A stretch of 64,000 nt of DNA from Rhodobacteraceae bacterium KLH11 (GTDB lineage Bacteria > Pseudomonadota > Alphaproteobacteria > Rhodobacterales > Rhodobacteraceae): the NCBI GenBank assembly GCA_000158135.1, contig DS999531.1, positions 332,519-396,518 on the forward strand, in the 5' to 3' direction. Both the position numbers and the translations under genes were made by a program. A model generated the notes under the pieces. That model made no database searches and had not been told where the DNA came from. It worked only from the letters and a program-made list of their open reading frames with translations. Positions 20,282 through 29,295 of this stretch are shown here, one piece after another (positions within the stretch are counted from its first letter, which is position 1; every line of letters starts with the position of its first letter).

Positions 20282-21601
20282 TCAATTCTGCAACGGCCCC
20301 CAGGATGGGTCACTTCCCCCGTCCGGCGTGCGCACCGGGCGCAGATTGCGGCCCGATATATCCACCGAATACAGTGCCGAACGACCGCTGGCGCCCTGCG
20401 TTTCCCGCGTGAACATGATGACCCGACCGTTGGGCGACCACGTCGGGCCTTCGTCAAGGAACGAGGCGGTCAGCAAGCGCTCCTCGTCCCCATTGGTGCG
20501 CATGACGCCGATATGAAACCGGCCTTTGTTCTGCTTGGTGAATGCAATCAGATCGCCGCGCGGAGACCAGACCGGGGTGCCATAGCGCCCTTGCCCGAAA
20601 CTGATCCGCGTGGCCTCACCCCCGGTTGCGGGCATAATGTAAAGCTGCGGTGACCCCGAGCGGTCGCTTTCAAACACGATTTGGCTGCCATCCGGCGAAT
20701 AGCTGGGTGCTGTCTCAATCGCGGGCGTGTTTGTCAGGCGAACGCTTTGGCGCGTTGCCAGATCCATCTTCCACAGATCGGTATTCCCGCCCTGCGACAA
20801 CGAATAGACAATCGACCGGCCATCGGGCGAAAAGCGCGGCGAAAAGCTCATCGTGCCTGCCTCTGTCGGCAATTCCTGACGCTGAACGCGCCCCACATCC
20901 AGCAGATAAATCCGGGGCTGGCCGGTCTCATAGCTGGTATAGAGCAACCGGTCACCAGAGGGTGAAAAGCGCGGGGCCAACACAATGGCCGCACTGTCAG
21001 TCAGGTACTGCACATTCGCCCCGTCATAGTCCATGATCGCCAGCCGCTTGCGCCGTTGATCCTTTGGGCCGCTCTCGGAAACGAAGGCCACGCGGCTGTC
21101 GAAATAGGCACCCTCGCCCGTGATCCGGCTATAGACCTGATCAGCCACCTTATGCGCCATACGCCGCCAGCCGTCTGTGGTGCCCGCAAACTGCAGTCCG
21201 TTGCCCAGTTCCTGCCCCGAGAACACATCCCACACCCGGAACCGAACCGTCAGTCGCTTGCCCGAGACATTCACCGCCCCCGTCACCAGCGCCTGCGCGT
21301 TGATCGCCTTCCAATCGGGGAATTGCACCGGTGCGTCAAAACTGCTGACCCGAGAGATGAACGCATCAGCAGAGATTTCGCGGAACAGGCCCGTGCCCGT
21401 CAGATCAGACACGATCACGCGCGAGATATCCTGCGCGTATTGTGCAGCGGCGGGCCCATCGGGCACAAAATTCGGCACCGCAAATGGCAAGGGCTCGATG
21501 ATCCCTTCGTCAATCTCCAGACGCAAAGGCCCGCTTTGCGCATGAACAGGGGCCGCCAGAAGGGTGAGGCCCACAAAGAGGCTGGTCAGAAGTTTCATCA
21601 T
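20282..21601 (-). CDS. tolB: TolB periplasmic beta-propeller
   Basis: 439 residues with a Sec signal peptide cleaved after PVHAQ. The N-terminal alpha/beta domain (about 25-165) is followed by a six-bladed propeller built of WD-like repeats with recurring SP-DG and WSP-G patterns (e.g. [29 protein letters not shown]). TolB links the Tol inner-membrane complex to Pal. Its start overlaps the tolA stop by 4 bases. Confidence 0.97.
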   Translation of the reverse strand: MMKLLTSLFVGLTLLAAPVHAQSGPLRLEIDEGIIEPLPFAVPNFVPDGPAAAQYAQDISRVIVSDLTGTGLFREISADAFISRVSSFDAPVQFPDWKAINAQALVTGAVNVSGKRLTVRFRVWDVFSGQELGNGLQFAGTTDGWRRMAHKVADQVYSRITGEGAYFDSRVAFVSESGPKDQRRKRLAIMDYDGANVQYLTDSAAIVLAPRFSPSGDRLLYTSYETGQPRIYLLDVGRVQRQELPTEAGTMSFSPRFSPDGRSIVYSLSQGGNTDLWKMDLATRQSVRLTNTPAIETAPSYSPDGSQIVFESDRSGSPQLYIMPATGGEATRISFGQGRYGTPVWSPRGDLIAFTKQNKGRFHIGVMRTNGDEERLLTASFLDEGPTWSPNGRVIMFTRETQGASGRSALYSVDISGRNLRPVRTPDGGSDPSWGPLQN

Positions 21602-22695
21602 TTGATCCGCATCCTCTCGGGATTGAATGTAATCTCAATATCCTGCCATTGGCTGTATTTGTCAGCAGGCAGGTCGTATCCTTTTGCCCCACAGCGCAAC
21701 ACTGCGCGGCGGGCGGCCTCATAGGCTTGTTTCGCCGAAGCCGACGTGCCACCGGAACTGTCCAGCATCCTCAGACTGCCGCCTACAACCTTGCCATCCG
21801 GTGTCAGCGAGAACCCAACAACAACAACTGTCTGCAACGCATCGGTTGAAAGTGATCCCACATTCCAGCAGCGCGACACAGCCACACGCATCGCGTCTTT
21901 CTCACCGCTGGTCAGCGGCGGGCCTGAGGGTTCGGTTCCATTCCCCAACGCCTCGGCCAGCGCATCATTGATTGCCTGTTCGCTCTGCGCGGGCTCAGAC
22001 GGCGCGGGTTCGGGCGTTTCGGCAACCTCAGGTTCAGGCGGGGGTGCTGGTCGGTTCGGGCGCACGCGCGGGCGGGGCGAGGTTCGGGGGGCGGGGTCAT
22101 CAACCTCTTCCGCCTCGGTCACGATCTCGGGGGCGGCCTCTTCCGGGGCGGTCTGATCCTGCTGTTCCTGCTGCGTTTCAGCCCCGTCCTCCAACGAGAC
22201 CGGCGGCGTTTCGATATCATCCGGTTTGGCTTCGGGCGGGGGCGGCGCAATCTGCTCGGGCGCGATTTTGTCCGCCGGGCTGGGCTCGGCCTCAGGCCCG
22301 GGCGGAACCGGCAACGCCGCCACTTCGGGTTCCTCAAGCGTCGGGGGCTGCTCGATCAGTTCAGGCTCGGGGGCAATTTCCACAGCCTCGGGCTCAATCT
22401 CGGGTTCTGGCTCGGGCTCTGGTTGCGCAACAGGCTCGGACTCCGGCGGCTGTTCCGCGGTGGGGGCTGGCGTTTCAACCTCATCAGGTTCCGCAGGTGG
22501 CTGCAGGTCTGCCGGATCAGCTGGCACCTCGGGCGCATTCCGTTGCGCCGTCATCGCAGCAAACTGTTCGGCCGAAACCACCGAGATATCCTGCACAGCC
22601 ATCGGCAACGGTTCGGACCGAAAGGTGCCGCCGAACAGTGCCCAGCCAATCAGGCTGACATGCGCTATTGCCGAAATCTTGGTGCCGGTATCCAC
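21598..22695 (-). CDS. tolA: TolA-like cell envelope protein
   Basis: 365 residues. One N-terminal membrane helix (about 8-25) is followed by a very long low-complexity stretch (about 55-240) rich in Pro, Glu and Ala, then a C-terminal globular domain (about 260-365; [28 protein letters not shown]) like the TolA/TonB C-terminal fold. TolA spans the periplasm and connects TolQR to TolB-Pal. E. coli TolA has a Lys/Ala-rich helical domain II, so the Pro/Glu-rich spacer differs. It overlaps tolB by 4 bases. Confidence 0.9.
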   Translation of the reverse strand: MDTGTKISAIAHVSLIGWALFGGTFRSEPLPMAVQDISVVSAEQFAAMTAQRNAPEVPADPADLQPPAEPDEVETPAPTAEQPPESEPVAQPEPEPEPEIEPEAVEIAPEPELIEQPPTLEEPEVAALPVPPGPEAEPSPADKIAPEQIAPPPPEAKPDDIETPPVSLEDGAETQQEQQDQTAPEEAAPEIVTEAEEVDDPAPRTSPRPRVRPNRPAPPPEPEVAETPEPAPSEPAQSEQAINDALAEALGNGTEPSGPPLTSGEKDAMRVAVSRCWNVGSLSTDALQTVVVVGFSLTPDGKVVGGSLRMLDSSGGTSASAKQAYEAARRAVLRCGAKGYDLPADKYSQWQDIEITFNPERMRIK

Positions 22696-22710
22696 CGCGC
22701 GACCTCACCT

Positions 22711-23181
22711 TTACCCATCGTCCAGCGTCGGCCCGCCGGTATCGGTCACAAGGCCCACATTGGAAAACCCGCCCGCATTCAGCGCCCCCATGACCTGCAT
22801 CACCTGCGCGTAAGGGATCGCACCATCAGCGCGCAGAAACACGCGGTCACTGCTGCGCTCGGACGCAATCGCGCGCAACCGGCCAATCAACTCTGCGCGC
22901 TGAACATCCGTCGTCTGGATTTGCACTCGTCCATCAGCGGTCAGGGTCACGGTCAGCGGTTCCTCGTTATCGCCAGGCAGGGCGCTGGCGGCTGTTTTGG
23001 GCAGATCAACCGGCACACCAACCGTCAGCAACGGCGCGGCAACCATGAAGATAATCAGCAACACCAGCATGACATCCACAAAAGGCGTCACATTGATCTC
23101 GGCCATCGGCTGCGCCCGCCCGCGGCGACGCCCGCGCCTGCGCCCGTTCCCGCCCGAGCTCTGCTGAACCGCCGCCCCCAT
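22711..23181 (-). CDS. tolR: TolR (ExbD/TolR family)
   Basis: 156 residues. An Arg-rich N-terminus is followed by a single membrane helix (about 32-52) beginning with FVDVMLVLLIIFM, which carries the conserved proton-path Asp, then a periplasmic domain. It forms the proton-motive-force stator with TolQ that drives TolA. It is located 2 bases after tolQ and 15 bases before tolA. Confidence 0.96.
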   Translation of the reverse strand: MGAAVQQSSGGNGRRRGRRRGRAQPMAEINVTPFVDVMLVLLIIFMVAAPLLTVGVPVDLPKTAASALPGDNEEPLTVTLTADGRVQIQTTDVQRAELIGRLRAIASERSSDRVFLRADGAIPYAQVMQVMGALNAGGFSNVGLVTDTGGPTLDDG

Positions 23182-23183
23182 TG

Positions 23184-23879
23184 TCAGCTGTCCAACTGGC
23201 GTGACAGGATGGTGGCGAACTCATCGGCAAAGGCCTCGTACCCGCCAACAATCCGGTCGCTGTCCGCGCTGAGCTTGTTGTAGAAAATCACCGCCGGGAT
23301 CGCGGCCAGCAAGCCCAGACCAGTGGCCAGCAACGCCTCGGCAATGCCCGGTGCCACAACGGCAAGGTTGGTGTTCTGCTGCTCGGCAATCTCGATAAAA
23401 GCGTTCATGATGCCCCAGACTGTGCCAAACAAGCCGATAAACGGTGCGGTGGATCCAACGGTTGCCAGAATGGGCAGCCCCTTTTGCAGCGCCTCCGCCT
23501 CCTTGGCGATTGCCACATCCATTGACCGATCAATCCGCGCGGTCGCCCCCGCGATCAGCCCGCCATCCGTTCGGTGTGAGCGTCGCCATTCGATCATCCC
23601 GGCCGCGAAAATCTTCTCGGAACTGCCATCAGGCTGTGTTCCGATCCGCTCGAACAGCTCATCCAGAGGGTTCCCGGACCAGAAGCTCTCGTCGAACACC
23701 TGCGCTTCGCGCCGTGCAGCCCGGTAGTTGATCAGTTTCTGGATGATGATCGCCCAGGACCAGATCGATGCGCCGATCAGCATCAGCATCACCAGTTTGA
23801 CGATAAAGGTCGCGCGGGCATACAGCCCCCACATGGAGAAATCGATCTCCTGCGCCAGCGCCAGCGTTTCAGCTTCCAT
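23184..23879 (-). CDS. tolQ: TolQ (MotA/TolQ/ExbB proton channel)
   Basis: 231 residues with three membrane helices: one near residues 18-45 and two in the C-terminal half (about 140-210), with the family motif GLFGTVWGIMNAF and the GLLAAIPAVIFYN helix. It is the proton-conducting subunit of the Tol motor. It is the first gene of the tolQRAB set, 106 bases downstream of ybgC. The region before its start may hold a promoter, but nothing definite is seen. Confidence 0.97.
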   Translation of the reverse strand: MEAETLALAQEIDFSMWGLYARATFIVKLVMLMLIGASIWSWAIIIQKLINYRAARREAQVFDESFWSGNPLDELFERIGTQPDGSSEKIFAAGMIEWRRSHRTDGGLIAGATARIDRSMDVAIAKEAEALQKGLPILATVGSTAPFIGLFGTVWGIMNAFIEIAEQQNTNLAVVAPGIAEALLATGLGLLAAIPAVIFYNKLSADSDRIVGGYEAFADEFATILSRQLDS

Positions 23880-23985
23880 GAACCTGCTCTTTGTTTTTGC
23901 CTGATGGCCGTTTGGCCTTGTTTTGACAAACGCTAACGCAGTTGGGTGTGAAAAGCCAACAGAACCACCCCCGAGGGTGAAATTG

Positions 23986-24369
23986 TTACATCAATGCGCG
24001 AATCTCTGCCGGAAGACGCACCGGCTTGCCTTGCGCATTCATGCAAACGGCGGTCACCTCGGCGCGAAAAATCTCTGCCTCACCACGTTTGACCAATTGC
24101 GACATCGTCAGCCGCGCCCCCGAGAGTGCGGCGATCTCGGTCTCGACCACCAGTTCATCTTCGAACCGGGCAGCCGCCAGATACTCTGCCTCGATCCGTC
24201 GTACAACCCAGACAATGCCCGCCTCCCGCATCGCGTTCTGATCATTGCCCAGCTTGCCTACCCAGTCGGATCGGGCACGTTCAATGTATTTCAGGTAGTT
24301 CGCATGATAGACAACGCCGCCCATGTCAGTGTCTTCATAGTACACGCGAACCGGATAGAGATGTTTCAT
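23986..24369 (-). CDS. ybgC: YbgC-type acyl-CoA thioesterase (hotdog fold)
   Basis: 127 residues from the ATG at 24369 (MKHLYPVRVYYEDTDMGG); upstream in-frame codons belong to the preceding gene's overlap. The motif YYEDTDMGGVVYHANYLKY is the catalytic Asp region of the 4-hydroxybenzoyl-CoA thioesterase/YbgC family. YbgC is linked to the Tol-Pal system and phospholipid metabolism in proteobacteria. Its start overlaps the upstream unknown gene by 4 bases. Confidence 0.95.
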   Translation of the reverse strand: MKHLYPVRVYYEDTDMGGVVYHANYLKYIERARSDWVGKLGNDQNAMREAGIVWVVRRIEAEYLAAARFEDELVVETEIAALSGARLTMSQLVKRGEAEIFRAEVTAVCMNAQGKPVRLPAEIRALM

Positions 24370-24989
24370 TGCGGCAGCTCCAATCTGGCAAACAAGCGCA
24401 GCGCATGCGTTGAATCCTGTGCTGCACCCGGCAGAACCGGATCGTAGGCGGCACGGATCAATGCGGCAATATCGGGTCGCAAGATTGTGGCACCCCCCGC
24501 AACGGCCAACGGCGATGCGCTGCGAAAAGCAGCATCGGACCACAACAAAATCGTCTGCACCACCTGACCCAGCGCCAGAGCCTCCGCCGGAACCTTCGAC
24601 ATCTCCGCATCCATGCGCAAAAACACAAATGCCGCGCGAATGGCACCATCTTCCTCGAACCGGAATACGCGGTATTGATTGGCTTCCGCCTTAACCAGCC
24701 GCGCCACCAGCGGGGCCAGATCAGGGATCAGACGATCCAGATCAGGCACATCCAGCAATTCCTGCCAATCGCGAAAGAAAAACACCATGCAATTGGCACC
24801 CAGTTCAGGGTCGGTCTCGGCCATCTTGTGACCGGCCAGCGCGACCACCGCCTCAAACGCACCCTTGACCGTAGACAGCGTCTCATCCTCGACCCCGAAC
24901 ACAATCGGCACGATGGGCCGCCCCCAACGCGCAAACAGGAACTCTCCGCTTTCGCGGGTGAACAGCGCCTCAATCTGATCCGGAGTCAC
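24366..24989 (-). CDS. Conserved hypothetical protein between ruvB and ybgC
   Basis: 207 residues; no signal peptide or membrane helix. I do not recognise a characterised family. The composition is that of a soluble globular protein with alternating strands and helices (IVPIVFGVEDETLSTVKG; CMVFFFRDWQELLD). An overlap of 4 bases with ybgC suggests coupled expression with the Tol operon. The start is ATG 24989, with GAAAAGATGAAGGGG upstream. The location suggests an envelope- or lipid-related role, but that is only inference. Confidence 0.75.
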   Translation of the reverse strand: MTPDQIEALFTRESGEFLFARWGRPIVPIVFGVEDETLSTVKGAFEAVVALAGHKMAETDPELGANCMVFFFRDWQELLDVPDLDRLIPDLAPLVARLVKAEANQYRVFRFEEDGAIRAAFVFLRMDAEMSKVPAEALALGQVVQTILLWSDAAFRSASPLAVAGGATILRPDIAALIRAAYDPVLPGAAQDSTHALRLFARLELPQ

Positions 24990-25004
24990 GCCCGCCCCTT
25001 CATC

Positions 25005-25031
25005 TTTTCACAAATACTCCCGCCGGAGGCT
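25005..25031. repeat. Short interspersed palindromic element, copy 1
   Basis: TTTTCACAAATACTCCCGCCGGAGGCTT: a T-rich lead, TCACAAATAC, then an imperfect GC palindrome. A related copy lies near 37193-37232. I recall similar intergenic sequences from other Rhodobacteraceae, from memory and not checked. Confidence 0.45.
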
Positions 25032-25052
25032 TAAAATCTAATGCACGCCGCT

Positions 25053-26072
25053 TCAACCAAACAGATCGCTCTGGTTTTTTGGCGCGGCGATCCCCAGATG
25101 GGTCCACGCCTTCTGCGCCAGCATCCGCCCACGTGGGCTGCGCTGGATCAACCCCTGTTGCAACAGATAGGGTTCGATGACCTCTTCCAGCGAATCCCGG
25201 CTTTCCGACAAGGCCGCCGACAGCGTTTCAATCCCCACCGGCCCACCGCCGTAGTTCTCGGCGATCAGCTTCAGATACCGGCGGTCGGCCCCGTCCAGCC
25301 CCAGATTATCAACGCCCAGCCGGGTCAATGCCCCATCTGCCAAATCGCGCGTGATCCGCCCGTCGCCTTCGACAATCGCAAAATCCACCACCCGCCGCAG
25401 CAACCGCCCCGCGATCCGGGGCGTTCCGCGCGACCGCCGCGCAATCTCGCGCGCGCCCGCGTCATCAGCGGGCGCACCCAGCTTGCGGGCGTTGCGGGTG
25501 ACAATCTCGTGCAGCTCATCGACCGTGTAGAACTGCAGCCGTGTGGGAATGCCGAACCGGTCGCGCAGCGGCGTGGTCAATAGCCCCATCCGGGTGGTTG
25601 CCCCGACCAACGTAAAGGGCTGCAATTCGATCCGCACCGTCCGCGCCGCCGGGCCTTCGCCAATCACCAGATCCAGCTCAAAATCCTCCATCGCAGGATA
25701 AAGAACCTCTTCGACCGCCGGATTCAGCCGGTGAATCTCATCGATAAACAGCACATCCCGCGATTCCAGATTGGTCAGGATCGCCGCCAGATCCCCTGCC
25801 TTGGCCAGCACCGGCCCCGAGGTCATGCGGAAATTCACCCCCAGCTCGCGCGCCATGATCTGCGCCAGCGTGGTTTTCCCCAAGCCCGGAGGGCCATGGA
25901 ACAGCGTATGATCCATCGCCTCGCCCCGCTGCCGGGCCGACTGGATGAAGATGCGCAGATTGGCGCGCGCTTCAGCCTGACCGATGAATTCACCCAGCCC
26001 CTGTGGGCGCAGGGCCCGGTCATTATCCCCGGGCATAGGCTCGGGGCGGAGGGTGGGATCAACATCTACCAT
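25053..26072 (-). CDS. ruvB: Holliday junction branch-migration ATPase RuvB
   Basis: 339 residues. It is a AAA+ motor with Walker [14 protein letters not shown] (about 63-75), Walker [10 protein letters not shown] (about 110-118), sensor-1 GATTRMG, and a C-terminal winged helix containing [12 protein letters not shown] and the RTPRGR-like RSPRGR motif. It drives branch migration with RuvA and couples to RuvC resolution. It starts 4 bases after ruvA. Confidence 0.98.
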   Translation of the reverse strand: MVDVDPTLRPEPMPGDNDRALRPQGLGEFIGQAEARANLRIFIQSARQRGEAMDHTLFHGPPGLGKTTLAQIMARELGVNFRMTSGPVLAKAGDLAAILTNLESRDVLFIDEIHRLNPAVEEVLYPAMEDFELDLVIGEGPAARTVRIELQPFTLVGATTRMGLLTTPLRDRFGIPTRLQFYTVDELHEIVTRNARKLGAPADDAGAREIARRSRGTPRIAGRLLRRVVDFAIVEGDGRITRDLADGALTRLGVDNLGLDGADRRYLKLIAENYGGGPVGIETLSAALSESRDSLEEVIEPYLLQQGLIQRSPRGRMLAQKAWTHLGIAAPKNQSDLFG

Positions 26073-26076
26073 TCAG

Positions 26077-26754
26077 TCACCCTTTCGGCGCAAGCAGTTT
26101 CAATGCAGCACGGATCAGGTCAGCCTCTCCTGCATCCGGCAGGCTGGCCGCGGCTTCGGCAACGGCCGAGGCTGCATCCGACGGGCCATAACCCAGATTG
26201 GCCAGAGCCGACAGCGCCCCGGCCGAGGCCGCCGCAGCGCCCGAGGCCGGTTGCGCCCCCCGCTTTGGCGCAGGTGCAGGTTCGGCCAGCTCGACCACCT
26301 CCAGCGGCGGCCCATCCATCGCCTCGGTCACCGTGCCGCCCATGGCCATCACGCCGGGGGCCTTGTCCTTAAGGTCCAGCACGATGCGCTGCGCCGTTTT
26401 CGGCCCCACGCCTTTGGCGGCCTTGACCGCCCCCCAATCACCCAGTGCAATCGCACGGCTCACACCATCGGGCCCCAACGCGCTGAGAATGGCCAGCGAA
26501 ACCTTGGCCCCCACGCCCTGAACCGAACACAACAGGCGGTGCCATTCCTTCTCGACCAGCGACAGGAAACCATAAAGCTGCATCAGATCTTCGCGCACAA
26601 CCATGTCCGTATAGATCGAGACCGCCTCGCCCACTCCGGGCAGCGCGGCCATGGTCCGATCCGAGCAATAAACAAGATAGCCAACGCCCCGCACATCGAT
26701 CAGAACGTGATCTGCCGCGCGATAATCCAGACGCCCTGTCAGTTTGCCGATCAT
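26077..26754 (-). CDS. ruvA: Holliday junction DNA-binding protein RuvA
   Basis: 225 residues from the ATG at 26754 ([11 protein letters not shown]). An OB fold is followed by helix-hairpin-helix motifs ([13 protein letters not shown] and [16 protein letters not shown]) and a C-terminal RuvB-binding domain (about 178-225) after an Ala/Pro-rich linker. It recognises Holliday junctions. It overlaps ruvC by 4 bases. Confidence 0.97.
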   Translation of the reverse strand: MIGKLTGRLDYRAADHVLIDVRGVGYLVYCSDRTMAALPGVGEAVSIYTDMVVREDLMQLYGFLSLVEKEWHRLLCSVQGVGAKVSLAILSALGPDGVSRAIALGDWGAVKAAKGVGPKTAQRIVLDLKDKAPGVMAMGGTVTEAMDGPPLEVVELAEPAPAPKRGAQPASGAAAASAGALSALANLGYGPSDAASAVAEAAASLPDAGEADLIRAALKLLAPKG

Positions 26755-27248
26755 GCCCGTACCTCTTTCATCCACGCCTGCGGTGCCGCACCGTAATAGG
26801 AGTGACAGATGGCAATGGCCAGCGCATCTGCTGCATCCGCCCCTTTGGGCTGACAGCCAGGCAGTTGCAGCTTGACCATATGCAGAACCTGCTCTTTCTC
26901 GGCATGGCCCACCCCAACAACCGTTTTCTTGACCCGGTTCGGAGCATATTCGCCCACAGGAAGCCCCGCCTGCGCCAATGTCAGCAGCGCCACCCCCCGC
27001 GCCTGCCCCAGTTTCAGCGTGCCGGCACCATCCTTGTTCACAAAGGTCTGTTCGATGGCGGCCTGATCTGGCTGGTGCTCTTCGATCACTTCCACGATCT
27101 GATTGTGCAGCGACAGCAGCCGCTCTCCCAGATCATCCCCATCTGATTTGCACAACCCGTTGGCGACGTGGCTCAGGCGGCTGCCATACGATTCGATGAC
27201 GCCCCATCCCAGGGTTCGAAGCCCCGGATCAATGCCCAGTATTCGCAT
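26751..27248 (-). CDS. ruvC: Crossover junction endonuclease RuvC
   Basis: 165 residues from the ATG at 27248 ([17 protein letters not shown]); the open frame runs up to 27299, but the first catalytic aspartate (Asp7) is expected within the first ten residues. Other acidic motifs are [12 protein letters not shown] and the terminal [12 protein letters not shown]. It cleaves Holliday junctions. It is first of the ruvCAB genes, and its upstream gap also serves the divergent DUF1127 gene. Confidence 0.97.
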   Translation of the reverse strand: MRILGIDPGLRTLGWGVIESYGSRLSHVANGLCKSDGDDLGERLLSLHNQIVEVIEEHQPDQAAIEQTFVNKDGAGTLKLGQARGVALLTLAQAGLPVGEYAPNRVKKTVVGVGHAEKEQVLHMVKLQLPGCQPKGADAADALAIAICHSYYGAAPQAWMKEVRA

Positions 27249-27580
27249 GTTTCGCCTCAGCCGCTCGGGTTTATGTGCTCTTTTTTCACCGATTAGCACG
27301 AAGCATGAACATTTACCAAGAAAATCGGCGCGCAGGCGAAAACCATATTCCCTGCCTCGCGCAGCTCATCCCGACCTGTTTGCGACAGGTTGTGATCTGT
27401 TTTCGACCTCCCCCAACAGAGAAATTAATCAATGATTTAAAGGGCTTTCATAAACATCCAGCCTTGCAGAAAATGCATAGGACACATGCAATTTTCAAAC
27501 TTGTACCACCCGATCCGCATCGCTAGATGCCCGTCAGATTGAAAGATCAGTTTGGAACACCAACCAGAAGGAAACAGGAT
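27249..27580. promoter_or_regulatory. Divergent intergenic region ruvC / DUF1127
   Basis: 332 bases with no credible gene. Two structured elements stand out. A direct repeat ACCTGTTTGCGAC (27374-27386) and ATCTGTTTTCGAC (27395-27407) has 21-bp spacing, about two helical turns; the first copy also forms ACCTGT-N5-ACAGGT. An imperfect inverted repeat AAAATGCAT/ATGCAATTTT lies at 27470-27495, about 85 bases before the DUF1127 ATG. No canonical alphaproteobacterial LexA box (GTTC/GAAC with N7) was found near ruvC. Confidence 0.4.
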
Positions 27581-27793
27581 ATGGCTGCACTGGACACCAC
27601 CCGCACCACCACTGGCTCATTCGGCCTCGTCAGCCGTATCGGCGCGTTTTTTGCATGGGTTGTAAACGCCGTTGTCGAATGGAACGACACCCGCGTGACC
27701 CACAAAACACTGAACGGTCTGAGCGATCGCGAGCTGGACGATATCGGCCTGTGCCGCGCGGATATCGATCAGATCACCGGGCATCATCGCTAA
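27581..27793 (+). CDS. DUF1127 small basic protein
   Basis: 70 residues from ATG 27581, preceded by AGAAGGAAACAGGAT. The C-terminal ~45 residues match the DUF1127 (YjiS-like) domain: WNDTRVTHKTLNGLSDRELDDIGL followed by a short DIDQITG helix. The N-terminal segment has an amphipathic or hydrophobic helix (FGLVSRIGAFFAWVVNAVV). Small DUF1127 proteins in alphaproteobacteria have been linked to stress and phosphate/RNA metabolism; the role here is unknown. It is a single-gene unit with a strong terminator. Confidence 0.9.
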   Translation: MAALDTTRTTTGSFGLVSRIGAFFAWVVNAVVEWNDTRVTHKTLNGLSDRELDDIGLCRADIDQITGHHR

Positions 27794-27847
27794 GGGCTGG
27801 CACCTCTACTCATCTACCCCTCCTCCTTCCGGTGAGGCAAACGAGAG

Positions 27848-27877
27848 ACACCGCGTGCCGAAGCATGCGGTGTTTTT
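27848..27877 (+). terminator. Rho-independent terminator of the DUF1127 gene
   Basis: ACACCGCGTGC pairs with GCATGCGGTGT (one mismatch) around CGAA, followed by TTTTT. It sits 55 bases after the DUF1127 stop. Confidence 0.88.
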
Positions 27878-27907
27878 ACGTTAGGAGGGTACTTGATGGC
27901 CTGACTG

Positions 27908-28252
27908 TCAGAACAGCACCTTGTTCAGCTGAGCCGCCAACAGAGCGGTTACCGGATCGGCCTGCATGATCCATGCACCAGCTTGTTCCACCGGCGTGCC
28001 CTGATTCAGGCTTTCAACGCGCGTTTCATAGGCTGACGGCCCAAGATGAGACAGCAAAAACGCTTTGAAGGCAAAAAACCCAAGCAGACAAAGCAGCAAA
28101 ACCTTGGCCGGAACGGCCGAGCGCACGCGCTGTGGCTTCATAACCACCAGCCCATCCGAGCGCATCGTGGCCCGGTAGCCGCGGTTCAGTTTCTGATGTT
28201 TTTTATTCAGACGCGTGATGCGCTGATCGAATTCAAGTTGTTTTCCAGTCAT
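27908..28252 (-). CDS. Small single-pass membrane protein, unknown function
   Basis: 114 residues from the ATG at 28252, preceded by a perfect GGAGG site; the longer open frame runs into prmA. A basic N-terminal half with a Lys/Arg-rich coiled stretch (about 8-35) precedes one membrane helix (about 52-70, VLLLCLLGFFAFKAFLL), then a short periplasmic tail. I do not recognise a named family. It lies 98 bases downstream of prmA, on the same strand. Confidence 0.7.
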   Translation of the reverse strand: MTGKQLEFDQRITRLNKKHQKLNRGYRATMRSDGLVVMKPQRVRSAVPAKVLLLCLLGFFAFKAFLLSHLGPSAYETRVESLNQGTPVEQAGAWIMQADPVTALLAAQLNKVLF

Positions 28253-28350
28253 GGCAGCCTCCGAAAACCGCCCCCCGAGTGCATCTTGCGACGGTAAGTA
28301 GAGAATGCGACGAAAACATGGCGAGAATCTATAAAACTCCTGCAAATGGC

Positions 28351-29229
28351 CTATTTTCCGCCCTGTTTGTTTAAAATTAGCGTCGTCCACTCACCAATCT
28401 CGGTTCTGCGGACCAGATTGAACCCGTTTTGAAGATAAACCGATACTACGTCATCTGCCTGTTCATTGAGGAGTCCCGACAGGATCGCTTGCCCGCCTTC
28501 ACGCAGATTCGCTGCGATTTCGGGCGACAGGGCAACCAGAGGCCCCTTGAGAATATTGGCGAAAATCAGGTCATAGGGCGCGTGGGATTTCAGATCCGGG
28601 TGGTCGAACCCCGCCGCCTCGACGCAGTGGACCGCACCCGCCATGCCGTTGGCCTTGAGGTTCGCCTCGGCCACATCAACTGCAACCTGATCAATGTCGC
28701 TGGCCAGAATATCGCCATCCCAGACCCGTGCGGCCGCCATAGCCAGAACCGCCGTGCCACACCCGATATCGGCGACCTTGCTGGCTGTGAAACCTTTATC
28801 CAGAAGATAATCCAGCGCCTTGAGGCACCCCAGCGTCGTGCCGTGATGTCCGGTTCCGAAGGCCATCGCAGCCTCGATCAGCAACGGAATACGCCCGTCG
28901 GGCAGTTTGTCAGCGTCGTGAGCCCCATAAACGAAGAACCGACCCGCCTCGACCGGCGCGAGTTCGCGGCGCACATGGGCGACCCAATCGGTTTCCGGCA
29001 GTTCAGAGATTACAAAGGGCTTTGCTTCGAATGCGGCGGCCAGAACGGCCAATGCGGTGTCGTCCGGGTTTTCGGTGAAATAGCCACCAACCTCCCACAG
29101 GCCCGAGCCATCTTCGACCTCGAACACGCCAACACCGGTCGGTTCGGGATCCAGACGCTCCATCGCTTCGCCCAGACCTTCGGCGGCTTTCTTACCTGTT
29201 AACGTGGTCAATGCGGTGAAAGTAGGCAT
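28351..29229 (-). CDS. prmA: Ribosomal protein L11 methyltransferase PrmA
   Basis: 292 residues. A SAM-dependent methyltransferase with motif I VADIGCGTAVLAMAA (about 147-161), motif DIDQVAVDVAEAN and the post-I block FANILKGPLVAL (N-I-L near the family's catalytic NPPY-like motif). The N-terminal domain for L11 recognition occupies about residues 1-100. It trimethylates L11, or acts as a paralogue of that family. Confidence 0.92.
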   Translation of the reverse strand: MPTFTALTTLTGKKAAEGLGEAMERLDPEPTGVGVFEVEDGSGLWEVGGYFTENPDDTALAVLAAAFEAKPFVISELPETDWVAHVRRELAPVEAGRFFVYGAHDADKLPDGRIPLLIEAAMAFGTGHHGTTLGCLKALDYLLDKGFTASKVADIGCGTAVLAMAAARVWDGDILASDIDQVAVDVAEANLKANGMAGAVHCVEAAGFDHPDLKSHAPYDLIFANILKGPLVALSPEIAANLREGGQAILSGLLNEQADDVVSVYLQNGFNLVRRTEIGEWTTLILNKQGGK

Positions 29230-29295
29230 CGCGGGCTCCTGTCTGGGTTGGCACAGCGCCTAGGCTGCCGCGCCCATAAGGTCAAGCACGCGTGC

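Noticed and set aside
27249..27330. LexA box for SOS control of ruvC
   Set aside because: No GTTC-N7-GTTC or GAAC-N7-GAAC was found upstream of ruvC. A single GAAC at 27308 lacks a proper partner.
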